Assembly (NCBI RefSeq): GCF_019459225.1
Contig: NZ_JAIAZY010000028.1
Span: 1 to 57,354, forward strand
DNA: 57,354 bases
Direction of reading: 5' to 3'
Source: Bacillus sp. IITD106
Lineage (GTDB): Bacteria; Bacillota; Bacilli; Bacillales; Bacillaceae_C
Shown: positions 54,430 to 57,354 of the stretch, piece by piece
How positions within the stretch are numbered: the stretch's first letter is position 1
Layout of the letters: every line of letters starts with the position of its first letter
Notes under the pieces: generated by a model
Database searches by the model: none
The model's input: only the letters and a program-made list of their open reading frames with translations
Told to the model about the DNA's origin: nothing
Position numbers and translations under genes: made by a program

Positions 54430-54526
54430 GCAATAGAGACGTCTATTGCCCTATACCGAAAACTGGGATGAACCTGTCAAAACAAGGGTTTATCCCGAAC
54501 TCAGCCCCATTTTATTGGGGCTTTTT
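54430..54526 (+). ncRNA. tracrRNA
   Basis: About 97 nt. A 5' hairpin GCAATAGA-GACG-TCTATTGC (54430-54449) is followed by the anti-repeat: CCTATACCGAAAACTG (54450-54465) is complementary to the 3' half of the CRISPR repeat, and TGTCAAAAC (54475-54483) pairs with its first bases GTTTTGGCA (one G-U). Then AAGGGTTTATCCC (nexus) and a terminator stem AGCCCC/GGGGCT (54503-54522) with T run. The AAAACAAGG...TTTATC order is the same as in the S. aureus tracrRNA. Location between cas9 and cas1 matches the S. thermophilus CRISPR1 type. Confidence 0.93.
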
Positions 54527-54572
54527 CTTTTTCTCTAAAAAGCGATATCAGCTTGGAAGGAGAGAAGATTAG

Positions 54573-55472
54573 GTGAGTTGGAGAATTGTATATATTTCAG
54601 AAGCAGAAGAGATGAAACTTTACCTAGACAATCTGAAAGTGGTAAAGGAAGAACAAGAAGTGCTTATTCCATTATCAGATATCCACACGATTGTCGTTGA
54701 TAATTCAAGGACTGTTGTAACTGGGCGCTTAATGAACAAATTGACAGAATATCATATTCTACTTATTTTTTGTGATGAATCACATCATCCGAATGTATTT
54801 TCCATCGGGCTTTATAGTCATTACAGGGTATATGGCGTCTTGAACCAGCAAATGAAATGGAAAGATGAAATTCGTGGTGAAATGTGGCAAAAGATAATCC
54901 AAAGAAAAATTGCTAATCAAAATTCTATTCTTAAATATTTAAATAAAAATGAAGAAGTTATCTCAAAAATGAAAGCGTTGTCAAACCAAGTGGAGTTCGA
55001 GGATGTGACTAACAGAGAAGGTCATGCAGCTAAAATTTATTTCAACGAATTATTTGGAAAAAGATTCAAAAGGGAAAGAGGAGCAGTAGATCCATATAAT
55101 GCAGCGTTAAACTATGGATATATTATTTTACGAGCTTGTTTTGCAAGAACGATCGTTGCTTACGGGTTGCATCCAGCTTATGGAATTGGACATCGTAATC
55201 AATTTAATGCATTTAATTTAGTGGATGATTGTATGGAGGTATTTAGGCCTGTAATAGATTTATGGGTTTGTATGACAGTGGAAGAATCAGATTATCTAAC
55301 CCGCGAAATGAAGCAAAATCTTATTCGTCGTTTAAGTGCAAAGATTAATATTGGGGGACAAAATCAAACTGTTTTGAATGCAATCGATATTTATATTCAA
55401 TCGTTTATTAAGGCGATGAATAATAACGATGTGAATATCCTGGTATATCCTCAAGATGGTATCGCCATATAG
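54573..55472 (+). CDS. cas1: Cas1 spacer integrase
   Basis: 299 residues from GTG 54573 (AGGAGAG upstream). Metal-binding catalytic residues Glu149 (NREGHAAKIYF), His207 (YGIGHRNQFN) and Glu222 (DDCMEVFRP). Subunit of the Cas1-Cas2 adaptation complex that inserts new spacers next to the leader. Starts 47 bp after the tracrRNA terminator with no promoter visible, so it probably depends on readthrough from cas9 or the tracrRNA. Confidence 0.97.
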   Translation: MSWRIVYISEAEEMKLYLDNLKVVKEEQEVLIPLSDIHTIVVDNSRTVVTGRLMNKLTEYHILLIFCDESHHPNVFSIGLYSHYRVYGVLNQQMKWKDEIRGEMWQKIIQRKIANQNSILKYLNKNEEVISKMKALSNQVEFEDVTNREGHAAKIYFNELFGKRFKRERGAVDPYNAALNYGYIILRACFARTIVAYGLHPAYGIGHRNQFNAFNLVDDCMEVFRPVIDLWVCMTVEESDYLTREMKQNLIRRLSAKINIGGQNQTVLNAIDIYIQSFIKAMNNNDVNILVYPQDGIAI

Positions 55473-55785
55473 AATCATGAGATTAGTTCTATTTTTTGAT
55501 CTCCCAATGAATACAAAAGAAGAACGACGAATATATTCAAAGTTTAGAAAGTATTTAATCAACAATGGGTTTGTCATGCTGCAATTCTCGGTCTATGCAA
55601 AAATATTTCCTAATCGGACAAGCCTATTTCAATATATAGAAGGTTTGAAAAGAAATTTACCCTCCAAAGGTTCCATTCGTATAATGGCTGTTACAGAGAA
55701 GCAATATGAGAAAATGTATATTCTAGTAGGCGGAAAATCAATTCAAGAAGAAACCATTACCGAAGATCCGATGGTGATACTATGA
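55456..55785 (+). CDS. cas2: Cas2
   Basis: 109 residues from ATG 55456, which overlaps cas1 by 17 bp; an inner ATG at 55477 (MRLVLFFDLP) is possible, but the longer N-terminus (PYRIMRLVLFFDLP) resembles streptococcal Cas2. Ferredoxin-like fold, beta-1 ending in FFDLP, then KFRKYLINNGFVMLQFSVYAK. Central dimer of the Cas1-Cas2 integrase. Confidence 0.95.
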   Translation: MVSPYRIMRLVLFFDLPMNTKEERRIYSKFRKYLINNGFVMLQFSVYAKIFPNRTSLFQYIEGLKRNLPSKGSIRIMAVTEKQYEKMYILVGGKSIQEETITEDPMVIL

Positions 55786-56738
55786 TAATTTGGAATGTTG
55801 AAAATGAAGATGAAATATACCAAATGGAAATTGGTCCAATTACAATATTAAAAGGATCACATAATCAATGGTTTCAATTAATACGTTATATCGATGACTT
55901 TTTTACCAATAAAAACTCGAATGTAAAAATTTATGAGGATACTCAACTGATTCATAAAAAGGATTGGGAATGTATATTTATACCTTTCGATGCACATCTG
56001 GAATTGGATAAAATAAATTCGAGGTCACCACTAAGATTTTTAGTTGATGAAATTATGAATGAATTGTCATTGTCCCCAGTATATCAAGAGCTTACTAACT
56101 TATGGGAAGAAATAATCGAAGAAATCCACTTAATTGGGGAAAAGTTAAATAAATATAATCTAAGACCACATATGAACAACTTAGAAATTGATCATTTTAA
56201 AAAACATCTGGTTTTTCATTCAATTAAACAGATGATGCCAATGGAATACAAAGGTCTTCTTCTGCAATTGTATGCGGATAGACTGAATGATAAAAAAAGG
56301 TTGTTCATCATTGAATTGCCTGAATTGTATTCCACGGAAAAGCAAATTAGCGATTATTTTCACATGGTTAATCAATTATCGAGAAATGGAATGCGGTTTA
56401 TCATTGTAACAAATTCTGAGCAAATTAAAGGTAATATTAACTATATTTTTGACGAAGTGATAATAAATGAAGCTCTCATTGAAAATATTAAAAGGAAAGT
56501 ATTAACCGAAATTCCATTTTATTGTGATGATGAATTATTTAATCATGCAAAGGAAGTTTTAATTAGGACTGTGGATAACTACAACGAAAACTCTTCTAAA
56601 GAGACAAACAGTCATCAACAAACTGATTCTATTCAGGTTCTGTTATACGTTATTTCATATCATCTTAATATGGGTTTAAACCTTGATTTAACTGATATTC
56701 CAACTAACTTGTATGCATTTTTAAAAACATATTCGTAA
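55782..56738 (+). CDS. csn2: Csn2, long form (type II-A adaptation)
   Basis: 318 residues, overlapping cas2 by 4 bp (ATGA). Weakly conserved, but size, position and the pattern (N-terminal ITILKGSHNQWFQLIRYI, then long helical region with RLFIIELPELYSTEKQISDYF and GMRFIIVTNS) fit the long Csn2 group known from S. thermophilus CRISPR1. Csn2 forms a tetrameric ring around DNA ends and is needed for spacer acquisition. The stop is only 32 bp from the first repeat. Confidence 0.85.
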   Translation: MIIWNVENEDEIYQMEIGPITILKGSHNQWFQLIRYIDDFFTNKNSNVKIYEDTQLIHKKDWECIFIPFDAHLELDKINSRSPLRFLVDEIMNELSLSPVYQELTNLWEEIIEEIHLIGEKLNKYNLRPHMNNLEIDHFKKHLVFHSIKQMMPMEYKGLLLQLYADRLNDKKRLFIIELPELYSTEKQISDYFHMVNQLSRNGMRFIIVTNSEQIKGNINYIFDEVIINEALIENIKRKVLTEIPFYCDDELFNHAKEVLIRTVDNYNENSSKETNSHQQTDSIQVLLYVISYHLNMGLNLDLTDIPTNLYAFLKTYS

Positions 56739-56770
56739 TGAATTTTTCTATATGGTATAATTTTGTTGAG
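56739..56770 (+). promoter_or_regulatory. Short CRISPR leader with promoter and leader anchor
   Basis: The 32 bp between csn2 and the first repeat hold an extended -10 TGGTATAAT (56753-56761) and end with TGTTGAG, similar to the ATTTGAG leader-anchoring sequence of type II-A systems. Any -35 must lie in the csn2 stop region. Predicted transcription begins within a few bases of repeat 1. Confidence 0.65.
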
Positions 56771-57354
56771 GTTTTGGCACTCTCTCAGTTTTCGGTATAG
56801 GAAAACTCTCTCATCTCTCTACCTCCTCAAACTTTCGTTTTGGCACTCTCTCAGTTTTCGGTATAGGAAAACTTGAACGCGGATTTAAAATTATGGATTT
56901 CTGTTTTGGCACTCTCTCAGTTTTCGGTATAGGAAAACGTCAGGGAATGGCTAAAGGCAATGATGCACGTTTTGGCACTCTCTCAGTTTTCGGTATAGGA
57001 AAACCGTCCCAGGCGCTTATAGATGAAGTTCAGCGTTTTGGCACTCTCTCAGTTTTCGGTATAGGAAAACATTAATGGTACCTGCTGTGATTTTATCACC
57101 GTTTTGGCACTCTCTCAGTTTTCGGTATAGGAAAACACATTTCCAAACCGAACTTATTGATTTCGTGTTTTGGCACTCTCTCAGTTTTCGGTATAGGAAA
57201 ACTTTGTGGCAGGCTTAGACTTATAAGTGCCAGTTTTGGCACTCTCTCAGTTTTCGGTATAGGAAAACCTAATTCCGTACATACCTTATCGAATTGATGT
57301 TTTGGCACTCTCTCAGTTTTCGGTATAGGAAAACCTTCAACATCTGCTTATTCG
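56771..57354 (+). CRISPR. Type II-A CRISPR array (truncated by the window)
   Basis: Nine identical 36-bp repeats start at 56771, 56837, 56903, 56969, 57035, 57101, 57167, 57233 and 57299. Each begins GTTTTGGCACTCTC, has CAGTTTTCGG in the middle and ends TATAGGAAAAC, so the ends form an inverted repeat (GTTTT/AAAAC). Eight spacers are each exactly 30 bp and all different; a ninth is cut at 20 bp by the window edge. The orientation (GTTTTGG first) agrees with the tracrRNA and with transcription from the csn2 side. No repeat has decayed, so the trailer end is not in view. Confidence 0.98.

Noticed and set aside
56893-57308. Open frames on both strands inside the CRISPR array
   Set aside because: A 36+30 bp unit is a multiple of three, which keeps frames open; the peptides are just translated repeats.

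Overview
The window is chromosomal DNA of an AT-rich, endospore-forming Firmicute of the Bacillaceae. Evidence: Bacillus-type Shine-Dalgarno sites with frequent TTG and GTG starts, a GerA/GerC/GerB germination locus, a Spo0-type sensor kinase, a BceRS-BceAB bacitracin-type module, a YwaC-type alarmone synthetase and a tRNA-Pro without encoded CCA. I cannot name the species.

Layout. 1-8.5 kb: HAAS membrane protein, alkyltransferase-like protein, cupin, BceRS-BceAB with a BceR-type operator, YhaQP-like ABC exporter. 8.5-19.7 kb: two NERD-nuclease / zinc-ribbon / winged-helix genes, each followed directly by its own array of 21-bp repeats; between them lie a DUF3221 lipoprotein, tRNA-Pro(GGG), GNAT, ywaC, a YtrA-type ABC operon, SDR, Cu/Zn superoxide dismutase, an AIM24 protein and a DUF2089 operon. 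19.7-28.7 kb: polar amino-acid ABC importer, then a GntR-controlled carbohydrate locus (BadF-type kinase, GH4 glycosidase, aldo/keto reductase, TIM-barrel isomerase, Gfo/Idh dehydrogenase). 28.7-38 kb: MATE, VanZ, HtrA protease, a TnpB-only IS605-type element with an in-frame stop, a two-component system, PrsA foldase and a secreted 28-residue-repeat protein. htrA and prsA share an identically placed direct-repeat promoter element, probably bound by that two-component system or a similar one. 38-51 kb: germination genes (gerB frameshifted), DUF3231, MBL hydrolase, DUF421 and a VWA lipoprotein, an orphan PAS histidine kinase, then a decayed second copy of the DUF421/VWA pair.

51.1-57.35 kb: a complete type II-A CRISPR-Cas locus in the order cas9 (compact, 1061 aa, same class as the S. 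aureus and S. thermophilus CRISPR1 enzymes), tracrRNA, cas1, cas2, long-form csn2, a 32-bp leader, and an array of nine identical 36-bp repeats with 30-bp spacers that runs off the window. The tracrRNA can be read in full: promoter inside the 3' end of cas9, 5' hairpin, anti-repeat, nexus and terminator.

The strongest candidate for something undescribed is the pair of NERD genes with 3'-flanking arrays. The two arrays differ in sequence but have the same architecture (about 15 conserved nt plus 6 variable nt, strict 21-bp period, which is two helical turns), the same position (tens of bases after the NERD stop codon) and the same probable fate as NERD 3' UTR. This suggests each NERD protein and its array form one functional unit, for example a nuclease or DNA-binding protein with a cognate DNA or RNA array. 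The function is inference.
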